NCBI GenBank assembly: GCA_017512675.1
Contig: JAFWEY010000142.1
Span: forward strand, 1-51,849
Source of the DNA: Clostridia bacterium
GTDB lineage: Bacteria > Bacillota > Clostridia > Christensenellales > Aristaeellaceae
DNA length: 51,849 bases
Reading direction: 5' to 3'
The notes below the pieces were generated by a model. The model did no database searches, was not told the DNA's origin, and saw only the letters and a list, made by a program, of their open reading frames with translations. Position 1 is the stretch's first letter. Each line of letters starts with the position of its first letter. The position numbers and the translations under genes were made by a program. Shown one piece after another: positions 16,237 to 24,844 of this stretch.

Positions 16237-17315
16237 AGGTGAATATCAAACCGGCGGAACGGGTGCTGCTGGCGCTTTACGCACTGCTCGGGCTGCTGGC
16301 CGCGCTGTTTTTCGGCGCCGCGGCTGTTTCCCCGGAAGGGCTGGCCTTCCAGGCCTTCGGCCGCCAATTCGCGGTCGGCCAGAACATCTTTTCGTCGATC
16401 CTGGCCGCGCTGGCCGCGCTGGTTCTGCTCGCATGGTCAGTCCGGCTGATCATGCTGGCGTTCAAGCGTCCTCCGAAAAAGGACCGGACCAGCGTCTCCG
16501 TTCAGAACACCGAAAACGGCGATGTGCGGGTATCGATCGCCGCGATGGATACGCTGGTGCGCCAGGCCATCGGAGAAGAGGCGGGCGTGTCGGAGCTGCA
16601 TTCGGCGGTGGAGAACCACGAGGATTCGATTACCGTCGATATCAACATGACGCTGGAAAGCGATGTGCACATCCCCAACGTAACGATGATGCTGCAGCGG
16701 CGCATCAAAAGCTTTATCGAAGAGTACGCGGGCATTGCCGTACGGGACGTCCGGGTGATGATCGACAAAATCGTCGAAGTGACCCCGCCCCCCGCTGTCA
16801 GCCTGCCGCCTCAGAAGGACCCGGCGAAGCTGGCTGAACCGGAAAAGCCTGACGAAACCGCGGACGCGGGAGCCGAACCGGAAGAGTCAGCCGAAGAACC
16901 GGAAGAACCCGCCGAAGAAACGGAGGAACCCGCGGAAGAACCGGAAGAAGAAGAACCGGAGGAACCCGCCGAAGAAGCTGCCGAATCCGCAGGGGACGCG
17001 GACGAATTCGCGTGGGCGGCACAGGACCCGGAACCGGAAGAAGCGCAGACCGCCGCGGAAGAGGACGAAAACGGGGAAGACACCGAACCGGACGAACTGC
17101 CGCCGGAAGACGCGCCGGAAGCCGGAAGTGACGGGATGCCCTGGGAAGACGCGGAAGAAACCGCGCTTTCCGAGGACCCGAAGCAGGACGGCTTTTTCGA
17201 AGCGGACGCGGAGGAAACGAATGAGCCCGGGGAGCCGGAAGAACAGCATGACGATGCGTTTGGCGGCGATTTCGAAGCGGATGACTGGGAGATTCCGGAG
17301 ATCAGAAAACCGTAA
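16233..17315 (+). CDS. amaP: AmaP-like membrane anchor for Asp23, with long acidic tail
   Basis: Predicted 360 residues; start in an ATGA overlap with asp23. Two membrane helices (~8-30 and ~50-72) flank a short loop, then an Asp23-like cytosolic domain (~82-185; VSVQNTENGDVRVSIAAMD, TVDINMTLESDVHIPN). The remaining ~160 residues are low-complexity Glu/Pro/Ala with repeated PEEPAEE-type units, predicted disordered. In Staphylococcus AmaP recruits Asp23 to the membrane. The acidic tail is the odd feature and is paralleled by the tail on the adjacent Asp23, so both partners carry charged disordered ends. DUF2273 and nusB follow, as in many Clostridia. Confidence 0.85.
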   Translation: MKVNIKPAERVLLALYALLGLLAALFFGAAAVSPEGLAFQAFGRQFAVGQNIFSSILAALAALVLLAWSVRLIMLAFKRPPKKDRTSVSVQNTENGDVRVSIAAMDTLVRQAIGEEAGVSELHSAVENHEDSITVDINMTLESDVHIPNVTMMLQRRIKSFIEEYAGIAVRDVRVMIDKIVEVTPPPAVSLPPQKDPAKLAEPEKPDETADAGAEPEESAEEPEEPAEETEEPAEEPEEEEPEEPAEEAAESAGDADEFAWAAQDPEPEEAQTAAEEDENGEDTEPDELPPEDAPEAGSDGMPWEDAEETALSEDPKQDGFFEADAEETNEPGEPEEQHDDAFGGDFEADDWEIPEIRKP

Positions 17316-17373
17316 CCGCCGGCCGGCATCGGAAATGGGGTTTCGATACCGCTCAGGCTGAAGGAGATTCGAT

Positions 17374-17577
17374 ATGGACAAAGCGATGCTGACGAGGATT
17401 CTCGGCGCAGCCGCGGGAATTGCTGCAGGTGCGCTGATTCTTGTCCTTGGATTTTGGAAAGCGTTTTTGCTGATCGTGCTGGCGCTTCTCGGCTGGTGGA
17501 TCAGCGGCGGATGCAAGCTCCCTGCCTTCGTCAGGCAGATCCTGCACATGGAAGAGAAAACGGAGGACGGAGAATGA
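17374..17577 (+). CDS. DUF2273 small membrane protein
   Basis: Predicted 67 residues; start preceded by AAGGAG. Two hydrophobic helices (~10-25 and ~28-45; LLGWWISGG), then a short charged tail. DUF2273 proteins regularly sit beside asp23 and amaP and probably belong to the same membrane complex. The stop overlaps the nusB start (ATGA). Confidence 0.8.
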   Translation: MDKAMLTRILGAAAGIAAGALILVLGFWKAFLLIVLALLGWWISGGCKLPAFVRQILHMEEKTEDGE

Positions 17578-17978
17578 ACCGCAAGGACGCGCGCGCCGCT
17601 GCGATGAAACTGATCTACGAATGGGATTTGGGCGGCGACGGCGGCACAGATACCTTTGAAGGGCTTTTGGAGATTACGCCGGACGACGAAAACTTCGGGT
17701 ACACGCAGGAAGTGGTTCGGGGCGTTACCGGGCAGGCCGAAGCACTGGACGCGGAAATCAGCAGGCATTTGGTGGGCTGGACGCTGGACCGGGTTTCCCG
17801 TGTGGACCTGGCGATCCTTCGCCTGGCGGTTTACGAATTGAACGGGGACGAGGTTCCGCCCGGAGCGGCGATCAACGAAGCGGTGGAATTGGCGGGGATC
17901 TATTCCGGCGAGAAGTCCGGTCACTTTGTGAACGGCGTGCTGGGCAGCATCTACCGGGAAAGGCAGAAGAATTCTTGA
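17574..17978 (+). CDS. nusB: Transcription antitermination factor NusB
   Basis: Predicted 134 residues, family length. All-helical RNA-binding protein that with NusE (S10) recognises boxA in rRNA leaders. Visible signatures: RKDARAAAMKLIYEWD at the N-terminus, GYTQEVVRGV, RVDLAILRLAVYEL and INEAVELAGIYSGEKSGHF near the end. It overlaps DUF2273 upstream and the TsaD-like gene downstream by four bases each, the conserved clostridial asp23-nusB arrangement. Confidence 0.93.
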   Translation: MNRKDARAAAMKLIYEWDLGGDGGTDTFEGLLEITPDDENFGYTQEVVRGVTGQAEALDAEISRHLVGWTLDRVSRVDLAILRLAVYELNGDEVPPGAAINEAVELAGIYSGEKSGHFVNGVLGSIYRERQKNS

Positions 17979-18916
17979 TTCTCGGAATTGATACCAGCTG
18001 CTACCGCACGAGCGCGGCGTTGGCGGATCGGGACGGCAGTTTCTTTGACAGACGGGTATTGCTCGAAGCGCCGAAGGGAACGCGCGGCTTTCGGCAGAGC
18101 GAAGGCGTGTTTCGACACGTTCAAACCCTGCCGGCAGTGCTGTCCGGCCTGCTGCGCGAAGCGGGACACCCTTCAATCGATGCGGTTTGCGTCAGCGTAA
18201 AGCCCCGTCCGGCTGACGCGTCCTATATGCCCGTTTTTCTGGTGGGAGAAGGGCAGGCAATCGCGCTTGCGGAAGCGATGCAGGTTCCGCTGTACCGTAC
18301 ATCCCATCAGCAGGGCCATATACGAGCTGCGATGGTGGGAAATTCTGCCATCGCGGATCGTTTTTTGGCGGTGCATCTGTCCGGAGGGACCACGGAAATC
18401 CTGCAGTGCGACCGCGGGCTTCGCGTTCAGCGCATCGGCGGCAGCGGAGATCTGCACGCGGGGCAGCTGATCGACCGCATCGGCGTCGCGATGGGATGCG
18501 GGTTTCCATCGGGCCCCGAAATGGAACGGCTGGCGGGGAAGGGCCGCTGCGCTTCGCTGTTTCCGACGGCGATTCGCGCGGAAACGTGCAGCTTTTCCGG
18601 CGCGGAAGCACAGGCGCTGAGAATGCTCGCCGCGGGCGCGTCCTGCGAGGACGTGGCGGCGGAGGTGTATTCCGTGATCGCCCGGACGCTGGCCAAAATG
18701 CTGAAGGAGGCTTCCTTGAGGACCCGGACCGCGGACGTGCTTCTGTGCGGCGGGGTCGCTTCTTCGGATTTCCTCAGAAAAATGCTCAGCGAGCGGCTTG
18801 ACCGGCTGGAATGCCATTTGCGCCTTTTCTGGGCGCGCAGTGACCTGTCCGGCGACAACGCGGTCGGCACCGCGCTGATCGGACTGGATCTTTTGAATGC
18901 TGAGGGAAAGGCATGA
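17975..18916 (+). CDS. TsaD/Kae1-family paralogue (M22 glycoprotease-like)
   Basis: Predicted 313 residues from TTG at 17975, which overlaps the nusB stop; upstream frames are closed and ILGIDTSCYRTSAA is the normal N-terminus of the family. ASKHA fold with the H-x3-H metal pair (SHQQGH), SGGTTEIL, and a late Asp ligand in SGDNAVG. True TsaD makes the tRNA t6A37 modification with TsaB/E/C, but this is the divergent paralogue often found in clostridial nusB/xseA clusters, annotated as peptidase M22 or sialoglycoprotease-like. Its own substrate is unestablished. No tsaB/tsaE lies nearby. Confidence 0.8.
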   Translation: MILGIDTSCYRTSAALADRDGSFFDRRVLLEAPKGTRGFRQSEGVFRHVQTLPAVLSGLLREAGHPSIDAVCVSVKPRPADASYMPVFLVGEGQAIALAEAMQVPLYRTSHQQGHIRAAMVGNSAIADRFLAVHLSGGTTEILQCDRGLRVQRIGGSGDLHAGQLIDRIGVAMGCGFPSGPEMERLAGKGRCASLFPTAIRAETCSFSGAEAQALRMLAAGASCEDVAAEVYSVIARTLAKMLKEASLRTRTADVLLCGGVASSDFLRKMLSERLDRLECHLRLFWARSDLSGDNAVGTALIGLDLLNAEGKA

Positions 18917-19764
18917 GCGCGACAATCATCGACGGGAAGGCCGCTGCGGAAAAGGTGCGCGCCGGGCTGGCGGAACGGGTTTTGCGGCTGAAGCAGAAGG
19001 GAATCGTGCCGGGGCTTGCAGTGATCCTGGTGGGCGATAACCCGGCGTCGCAGATCTACGTGCGCAACAAAGCGCGCGCCTGCGAGAACACGGGAATCCA
19101 TTCCCGGGTGGAAAGGATGCCGGAGAATACGACCCAGGAACAGCTGCACGCGATGATCAGGGAGATCAACGGGGATCCGGCGATCCACGCGCTTCTGGTG
19201 CAGCTGCCGCTGCCCGGTCACCTGAATGAAGCCGAAGCGCTCCGGCAGATTCTTCCCGCGAAGGATGCCGACGGCTTTACGCTGGCCAACGCAGGCGCGC
19301 TTCTCACCGGCACAAAAGGGGTGCTTCCGTGCACCCCCCGCGGGATCATCGAACTGCTCAAGGGCGCGGGTGTCCCGTTGCAGGGCGCCCATGCGGCGGT
19401 GATCGGGCGGAGCAATATTGTCGGCAAGCCGACGGCGCTGCTGCTTCTGCGGGAAAACGCGACCGTGACGGTCTGTCATTCCCGTACGCGGGATCTTGCG
19501 TCGGTCGTCAGCAAGGCGGATATCGTGGTCGCGGCTGTCGGCAGGCCGGGATTCGTCACGGCGGACATGATAAAGCCCGGGGCGGCGGTCATCGACGTCG
19601 GGATCAACCGTCTCGGGGACGGAAGGCTTGCCGGAGACGTGGACTTTGACCGGGTTCGGGAAACGGCGGGCTGGATTACGCCGGTCCCCGGCGGCGTCGG
19701 CCCGGTGACGATCGCGATGCTGCTTGCAAACGCCGTGGAGGCAGCGGAAGCTTATGCTCGATGA
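18913..19764 (+). CDS. folD: Bifunctional methylenetetrahydrofolate dehydrogenase/cyclohydrolase FolD
   Basis: Predicted 283 residues. It interconverts 5,10-methylene- and 10-formyl-tetrahydrofolate for purine, formyl-Met and one-carbon metabolism. Family motifs: GLAVILVGDNPASQIYVRNK (with the catalytic Lys), LLVQLPLPGHL, PCTPRGI, the cofactor loop VIGRSNIVGKP and TPVPGGVGPVT near the end. The length is typical. It overlaps the TsaD-like gene (ATGA) and the xseA start by 11 bases, so all are co-transcribed. Confidence 0.96.
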   Translation: MSATIIDGKAAAEKVRAGLAERVLRLKQKGIVPGLAVILVGDNPASQIYVRNKARACENTGIHSRVERMPENTTQEQLHAMIREINGDPAIHALLVQLPLPGHLNEAEALRQILPAKDADGFTLANAGALLTGTKGVLPCTPRGIIELLKGAGVPLQGAHAAVIGRSNIVGKPTALLLLRENATVTVCHSRTRDLASVVSKADIVVAAVGRPGFVTADMIKPGAAVIDVGINRLGDGRLAGDVDFDRVRETAGWITPVPGGVGPVTIAMLLANAVEAAEAYAR

Positions 19765-21058
19765 TCGCGCGCTGAGCGTCAGCCAGTTGAATGAATACGC
19801 GCGCCGGCTGATGGCGGGAGACCCGATTCTCTTGTCCCTGCGGGTGCGCGGCGAAATCAGCGGCTTTAAACGGCATACTCCCAGCGGACACCTGTATTTT
19901 TCGATCAAGGATTCCTCCGCGAAGGTGGACTGCTGCATGTTTCGCCAGAATGCCGTGCGGCTGAATTTCGAGCCCAGGGACGGCATGATGGTGATTCTGA
20001 GCGGAAGCGCTGGTCTGTACACCCAGGCTGGGAAATTCCAGGTGTACGTGCAGGCGATGGAGCGGGAGGGCCAGGGCGAGCTCTTCCGGCGGTTCCTGGA
20101 GCTGAAGGACAGGCTGCTGGCAGAAGGGCTGTTCGACGCGTCGCGGAAAAAACCGCTGCCGCTTTTGCCCCGAAGGGTCGGAATCGTGACCAGCGCATCC
20201 GGTGCCGCGCTTCGGGATATAGTCCGGGTGGCAAACCGGCGGTATCCGGGAATGCCGCTTTTGCTGTGCGCCGCGCAGGTGCAGGGCACAGGGGCGGCAG
20301 CTACGATCGTGCGTGCAATTCAGCTTCTGGACGCGGTCCCCGACGTGGACGTGATTCTGGTGGGACGCGGCGGCGGCGCCCTGGAGGATTTGTGGGCTTT
20401 TAACGAGGAAAGCGTGGCGCGCGCGATCGCGGCTTGCGCGACACCGGTGGTTTCCGGGGTCGGTCATGAAACGGATACATCGATCGCGGATTTCGTGGCG
20501 GACGTTCGCGCAGCGACGCCATCACAGGCGGCGGAGTACGCGATTCCGGAAAAGAAGGCGCTTCTTGACCGGCTGAAGCACGATCTCGCGCGGATGGACT
20601 GGGCGCAGCAGAACCGCCTGCAGAGGCTGCGCGCACGGGTTGACCGGGCTGCGGGTTCAAAGGCGATGCGCGACGCGGCGAATCTGGGCAGCATCCGGCG
20701 GCAGCAGCTCGGTCAGCTTCGGGTGCGGCTGGATGCCGGATTCAAGCGGCAGACAGACAGAGCCCTGCGGGAAGTCGTGCTTCTGCATTCCCGCCTGAAA
20801 GGCGGCATGGAGCGGACGGTTTCCGGGAACAGGCTGCGCGTTGAGCGCGCACAGGCGGCTCTGGCGTCGCTCGACCCGACAGGCGTTCTTCGGCGCGGGT
20901 ACGCGGTGGTTTCGACGGAGAGCGGCATCGTGGACAACGCAGAAGCCCTTTCGCCGGGCCAGAACGTGGAAATCCGCCTGCGGGGCGGGCGCGCCGGCGC
21001 GCAGATACAGAAAGTCTGGAGGGATTCGGATGGCGGCGAAAAAAATCAAATCGTTTGA
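19754..21058 (+). CDS. xseA: Exodeoxyribonuclease VII large subunit
   Basis: Predicted 434 residues; start at 19754 with GGAGGCAG upstream. An N-terminal OB-fold (residues ~10-105; SVSQLNEYARRL, HLYFSIKD), then the catalytic core with VGIVTSASGAALRDI, VDVILVGRGGGALEDLWAF and GVGHETDTSIADF, then a coiled-coil tail that binds XseB subunits. ExoVII degrades single-stranded DNA into oligonucleotides in repair. The gene overlaps xseB by 29 bases. Confidence 0.96.
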   Translation: MLDDRALSVSQLNEYARRLMAGDPILLSLRVRGEISGFKRHTPSGHLYFSIKDSSAKVDCCMFRQNAVRLNFEPRDGMMVILSGSAGLYTQAGKFQVYVQAMEREGQGELFRRFLELKDRLLAEGLFDASRKKPLPLLPRRVGIVTSASGAALRDIVRVANRRYPGMPLLLCAAQVQGTGAAATIVRAIQLLDAVPDVDVILVGRGGGALEDLWAFNEESVARAIAACATPVVSGVGHETDTSIADFVADVRAATPSQAAEYAIPEKKALLDRLKHDLARMDWAQQNRLQRLRARVDRAAGSKAMRDAANLGSIRRQQLGQLRVRLDAGFKRQTDRALREVVLLHSRLKGGMERTVSGNRLRVERAQAALASLDPTGVLRRGYAVVSTESGIVDNAEALSPGQNVEIRLRGGRAGAQIQKVWRDSDGGEKNQIV

Positions 21059-21257
21059 AGAAGGACTCGGTCAGCTGGAAGAGCTGGTTGCCGAACTGGA
21101 AAAAGGAGATATTACGCTGGACAGGGCCTTTCAGGTGCATGAAAAGGGCGTGGAACTGGTCAAGGAACTGAGCAGAATGCTCGATGCCGGCGAAAAGCGG
21201 CTGGCGGAGCTGACGGAGCAGGGCGAGAGAGCGCTCCGGCTGGAAACGGAGGAATAG
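21030..21257 (+). CDS. xseB: Exodeoxyribonuclease VII small subunit
   Basis: Predicted 75 residues; ATG at 21030 inside the 3' end of xseA, with GGAGGGATT upstream. Helical hairpin signature: SFEEGLGQLEELVAELEKGD, LDRAFQVHEKGVEL, then a Glu-rich end. Several copies bind the XseA coiled coil. Overlapping coding probably couples their translation. Confidence 0.95.
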   Translation: MAAKKIKSFEEGLGQLEELVAELEKGDITLDRAFQVHEKGVELVKELSRMLDAGEKRLAELTEQGERALRLETEE

Positions 21258-21260
21258 CGG

Positions 21261-22187
21261 ATGCACAGCCTGAAAGAATACGCCCGGATGGCGGAAAACA
21301 CGCTGGAGGATATCTTCCGGGAGAGCCGGGAGGAGTACGCCGGGGCCATGTACCGGATTCCGCCGCTGCTGCTGGATTCGATGCGATATTCCGTGATGGC
21401 CGGTGGAAAGAGGCTGCGCCCCGCGATGCTGCTGGCGACGGTCGAAATGCTGGGCGGCGATTTCAGGAGCGCGCTGATTCCCGCCGCCGCGCTGGAAATT
21501 ATCCACACGTATTCCCTGATTCACGATGATCTTCCCGGGATGGACAACGACACGCTGCGGCGCGGACGGCCGACCAATCACGTGGTTTACGGCGTCGGGC
21601 AGGCGATTCTCGCGGGAGACGGCCTGCTCAATCACGCGTTTACGCTGCTGCTCAGAAATGCGCAGGCGCAGCTGGAAAAGAATCCGTCCTTTGACCTTCC
21701 GGGGTACCTGCGGGCAATGCAGATCATCGCGGCGAACGCGGGCGCTGAGGGAATGATTGCCGGGCAGACCATCGATCTGGCCTGTGAAAACGGAAAGATG
21801 CCTTCAAACGCGCAAATGCTGGAAGCCATGCAGCTGGGGAAAACGAGCTGCATGTTCATCGGCGCGATGCAGGCGGGCGGATGTCTTGCGGGCGCAAGCA
21901 GCCTTCAGATGCAGGCGCTGTTTGATTACGCCCGCGCTTTCGGGCTGCTCTTTCAGGCGGTGGACGATTTGCTGGATGTGGAAAGCGACCCTTCCGTATT
22001 GGGAAAATCCGTCGGCAAGGACGCTGCCAGCGGCAAGCTCACCTGTATCGGGCAGTACGGCCTGGAAGGGACCCGGCAGAGGGCAAAGGAACTGGCGGAG
22101 CAGGGAATCGCGGCGATGGAGATCTTTGACGAACGCGCGGAGTTCTTCCGCGATCTGATCCGCGAGATGGTGAATCGCAAGGCGTAA
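21261..22187 (+). CDS. ispA: Polyprenyl synthetase (farnesyl/geranylgeranyl diphosphate synthase)
   Basis: Predicted 308 residues, three bases after xseB, with CGGAGGA upstream. It condenses isopentenyl diphosphate with allylic diphosphates. Aspartate-rich motifs: first DDLPGMD from residue 89, second DDLLD at 235-239; GGKRLRP binds diphosphate. The second motif is followed by LGKSVGKDAASGK, as in bacterial farnesyl diphosphate synthases. In Bacillus and many Clostridia dxs follows ispA; here it is absent. Chain length cannot be fixed from sequence; C15 is most likely. Confidence 0.93.
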   Translation: MHSLKEYARMAENTLEDIFRESREEYAGAMYRIPPLLLDSMRYSVMAGGKRLRPAMLLATVEMLGGDFRSALIPAAALEIIHTYSLIHDDLPGMDNDTLRRGRPTNHVVYGVGQAILAGDGLLNHAFTLLLRNAQAQLEKNPSFDLPGYLRAMQIIAANAGAEGMIAGQTIDLACENGKMPSNAQMLEAMQLGKTSCMFIGAMQAGGCLAGASSLQMQALFDYARAFGLLFQAVDDLLDVESDPSVLGKSVGKDAASGKLTCIGQYGLEGTRQRAKELAEQGIAAMEIFDERAEFFRDLIREMVNRKA

Positions 22188-22197
22188 CGGAGGACAT

Positions 22198-22643
22198 ATG
22201 CGGTTTTTTTCGGAGATCGGACAGAATCGGGTTCTGCTGGTGGCTGTTCTCGCCTGGTTGTTGCGCAGGCGCTGAAAGTGGTTTTCCCTTTGATCGGCAG
22301 CGGGACCTGGAAGCCGGCCCGCATTTTCGGGCTCGGCGGAATGCCGTCCTCCCATTCGTCGGTTGTGTGCGGCACAGCCACTGCCATTGGCCTTTCCAGA
22401 GGCTTTTACAGCGCGGAATTCGCGCTGGCGCTGGTGCTGGCGGCTGTCGTAATGACGGACGCGGCCGGCGTGCGTCGCAACGCGGGGCGGCAGGCGAAGG
22501 TGCTCAACAAGATGATTCAGGACTTGTTTGAAACCGGGCAGGGGATGGATTACGGCAAGCTGAAGGAAATGATGGGCCATTCGCCGTTTGAAGTGCTGGT
22601 CGGCGCGCTGCTGGGGATCCTGCTGGCCGTATGGATCATGTAG
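22198..22643 (+). pseudogene. DUF212/PAP2-like membrane protein, one-base frameshift
   Basis: ATG 22198 with an ACGGAGGACAT site starts MRFFSEIGQNRVLLVAVLAW, then terminates at TGA 22273-22275. In the next frame from ~22264 the family sequence resumes: AQALKVVFP, IFGLGGMPSSHSSVV, a GTATAIGL helix, LNKMIQDLFETG and LKEMMGHSPFEVLVGA to TAG at 22641-22643. Adding one base near 22260 (TTGTTGCG for an expected TTGGTTGCG) restores one ~148-residue divergent PAP2 protein of the YuiD type. It is either a single-base deletion or an assembly error; flanking genes are intact and the ribosome site is good. Confidence 0.88.
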
Positions 22644-22668
22644 AAACCGGCCGGAAGGAGGGAAAGGC

Positions 22669-23484
22669 ATGCCGACCTGTCGCGTCGATGCCGAACTGGT
22701 GAATCGGGGCCTGGCTGCTTCCATTGAACAGGCCAGGCTTATGATTCTGGAAGGAAAGGTTTATCAGGGTGCCGGAAAGGTGGTCAAGGGCTCGGACAGG
22801 GTCAACCGGAACCTTCCGCTGACCGTCCGGGACAGATCGCTGCCGTTTGTCAGCCGGGGCGGATACAAATTGCAGGAAGCCCTGAAGGTCTTCGGCCTGT
22901 CCGTGCAGGACAGGATTTGCCTGGATGTCGGAGCTTCGACCGGCGGTTTTACCGATGTCATGCGGCAGCACGGCGCCGCGAAGATCTATGCCGTGGACGT
23001 GGGCTTCGGGCTGCTGGACTGGTCGCTGCGCGGGGATCCGCGGGTGGAAGTGATGGAGCGCACGAACGCGCGCTTTCTGACGCCGGAGATGTTTGCGCCG
23101 CGCCCTTCCTTCGGCGCGACGGATGTTTCGTTTATCTCCCTGAAAGCGATACTTCCTCCGGCGCTGGCGGTGCTGGAGGGAAGCGGCCGCAGGTTCGTCG
23201 CATTGATCAAACCGCAGTTTGAAGCGCGCAGGGAAGATGTCGGCCCGGGCGGCGTGGTGCGGGATATCGGGGTGCACCGGGCGGTGTGCCTGGATTTGTG
23301 CCGGTACGCGGGAAAGCTGGGCTGGAAGGCGAGTGGATTTGCGCCGTCGCCGATCACCGGCGCCGGGGGGAACGTCGAGTTTTTGATGGCGCTTTCTCCG
23401 GAAGACTGCGCGTGCTCCGGGGTGACCGAAGGCGATATCGAACGGGAAGTCGAATATGCTTATGAGAAATTCATGAAAATCTGA
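22669..23484 (+). CDS. tlyA: TlyA-family rRNA 2'-O-methyltransferase / hemolysin A
   Basis: Predicted 271 residues; start at 22669 after GGAAGGAGGG. An S4 RNA-binding domain (1-~60; RVDAELVNRGLAAS) is followed by an FtsJ-like SAM domain (VSRGGYKLQEAL with a catalytic Lys, then LDVGASTGGFTDVM). In mycobacteria TlyA methylates 16S and 23S rRNA 2'-OH groups; in Firmicutes it is conserved between ispA/dxs and argR/recN, as here. The role in ribosome maturation is inferred from homology. Confidence 0.92.
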   Translation: MPTCRVDAELVNRGLAASIEQARLMILEGKVYQGAGKVVKGSDRVNRNLPLTVRDRSLPFVSRGGYKLQEALKVFGLSVQDRICLDVGASTGGFTDVMRQHGAAKIYAVDVGFGLLDWSLRGDPRVEVMERTNARFLTPEMFAPRPSFGATDVSFISLKAILPPALAVLEGSGRRFVALIKPQFEARREDVGPGGVVRDIGVHRAVCLDLCRYAGKLGWKASGFAPSPITGAGGNVEFLMALSPEDCACSGVTEGDIEREVEYAYEKFMKI

Positions 23485-23493
23485 CCAACCGTC

Positions 23494-23520
23494 TTGTATG
23501 TTTATACATTTTGGTATAAG
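23494..23520 (+). promoter_or_regulatory. Possible internal promoter before nadK
   Basis: TTGTAT with a short 15-base spacer to TATAAG, preceded by TGG so the -10 reads as extended (TGGTATAAG). The interval is locally AT-rich between two GC-rich genes. Tentative. Confidence 0.4.
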
Positions 23521-23536
23521 ATAGGAGAGAAGGGAC

Positions 23537-24340
23537 ATGCCGATCAAGCGAATCGGGATCCTCTCGATCAGAGAGAATCCGTCCTACGACGAGGTGGCCG
23601 GCCGGTTTGCCCGCGCCGTGGAAGCCGCGGGCGGCATATGCGTTTCCGGCCCCGATTATACCGGGTGCGACGTGTTGGCGGTCATCGGCGGCGACGGTTC
23701 GATCCTGTCCGCGCTGGAGGAATCGCTCCGCCTGGACGTGCCGATTCTGGGCGTCAATATGGGCCGCGTCGGGTACCTGACCGAGACGCAGGTGGGAGAT
23801 ATCGAACGGGATGTCGGGTGCCTGCTGTCAGGGCAATACCGCATTGAGGAGCGTATGCTTCTGGAGGCGCGTTCCGGGGACGCTTCGGGCGTCGCGCTCA
23901 ACGAGGTTTCGTTCAAAAACGCCGCGGGAGCGGTTGGAATCCTCTCGCTTGAGGTTTCTTCGCACGAAGCCGTGATCGACCGGTTTTCCGGAGACGGGCT
24001 GGTGATCGCAACGGCGACCGGCTCCACGGCCTATTCGCTTTCCGCGGGCGGGCCGATCCTGTCGCCGGAGCTGGACTGCCTGGTGCTGACCCCGGTCTGT
24101 CCCCATATGCTGCGCGCGCGTCCCGTCGTGATATCGGCGAACGAAACGGTGCGCGTCCGCGTGACCGACAACCGCGCGGTCGCCCGGATTCTGCTGGACG
24201 GCCGGCGCAGTCTCCCGGACAGCGCCGGCAGGGACGGTGTTCTGGTCAGGCGCGCGGCGGCAAAAGCGCGCTTCGTGAGGATTTCCCGGCGGAATTTCTA
24301 CGACTTGCTGCACGAGAAGCTTTCGGATTGGAAGCATTGA
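23537..24340 (+). CDS. nadK: NAD kinase
   Basis: Predicted 267 residues; start preceded by AGGAGAGAAGGG. It phosphorylates NAD to NADP. Signatures: the nucleotide loop VIGGDGSIL, GVNMGRVGYLTE, NEVSFKN, and the NAD-binding SGDGLVIATATGSTAYSLS followed by AGGP. Length is normal for Firmicute NadK. The order tlyA-nadK-argR-recN is the standard clostridial arrangement. Confidence 0.95.
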   Translation: MPIKRIGILSIRENPSYDEVAGRFARAVEAAGGICVSGPDYTGCDVLAVIGGDGSILSALEESLRLDVPILGVNMGRVGYLTETQVGDIERDVGCLLSGQYRIEERMLLEARSGDASGVALNEVSFKNAAGAVGILSLEVSSHEAVIDRFSGDGLVIATATGSTAYSLSAGGPILSPELDCLVLTPVCPHMLRARPVVISANETVRVRVTDNRAVARILLDGRRSLPDSAGRDGVLVRRAAAKARFVRISRRNFYDLLHEKLSDWKH

Positions 24341-24376
24341 CAGGGGCCGCAAACATCCTTTTGAAGGAGGACATCG

Positions 24377-24829
24377 ATGAAATCTGTACGGCAGGAAATG
24401 ATCCTGGAAATCATCGATTCGATGGAGATTGAAACGCAGGAAGAACTCGCGAAAGAACTGAAGCAGCGCGGCATTCGCGTGACGCAGGCGACGGTTTCGC
24501 GGGATATCAAGGAATTGCGCCTGCTGAAGGTGCTTTCGGTCAACGGCGGATACAAATACGCGACGGCGGATCAGAACGAGAAGGGTTCGACGGATCGCTT
24601 CATTCGGATCTTTTCGGAATCTGTGCTTTCCGTCGCGGCGGCGGGGAATCTGATCGTCATCCGCACGCTGTCGGGCAGCGCCAACGCGGCGGGAGAAGCG
24701 GTGGACAGCCTGAAATGGCCCGAGATTCTGGGCACGCTGGCGGGGGACAATACACTTCTGGTGGTTGTGGAATCGGAGGATAAGGTCGGCCTGATCGCTG
24801 ACCGGTTCCGCGCGATGACCCGCAGATAA
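24377..24829 (+). CDS. argR: Arginine repressor ArgR/AhrC
   Basis: Predicted 150 residues; GAAGGAGGACATCG precedes the start. An N-terminal winged helix (1-~70; SMEIETQEELAKEL, VTQATVSRDIKELRL) is followed by a C-terminal hexamerisation/arginine domain (FSESVLSVAAAGNLIVIRT, with LGTLAGDNTLLVV holding the arginine-contact Asp). It represses arginine synthesis and activates catabolism when arginine is bound. No arginine genes are nearby; its place beside recN is conserved synteny, not target proximity. Confidence 0.95.
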   Translation: MKSVRQEMILEIIDSMEIETQEELAKELKQRGIRVTQATVSRDIKELRLLKVLSVNGGYKYATADQNEKGSTDRFIRIFSESVLSVAAAGNLIVIRTLSGSANAAGEAVDSLKWPEILGTLAGDNTLLVVVESEDKVGLIADRFRAMTRR

Positions 24830-24844
24830 CGGGAGGACGCCGGA

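Noticed and set aside
16860-17000. Tandem nucleotide repeat in amaP
   Set aside because: The GAAGAACCGGAAGAA-like repetition reflects Glu/Pro coding; units vary in length and spacing, so it is low-complexity protein rather than a repeat array.
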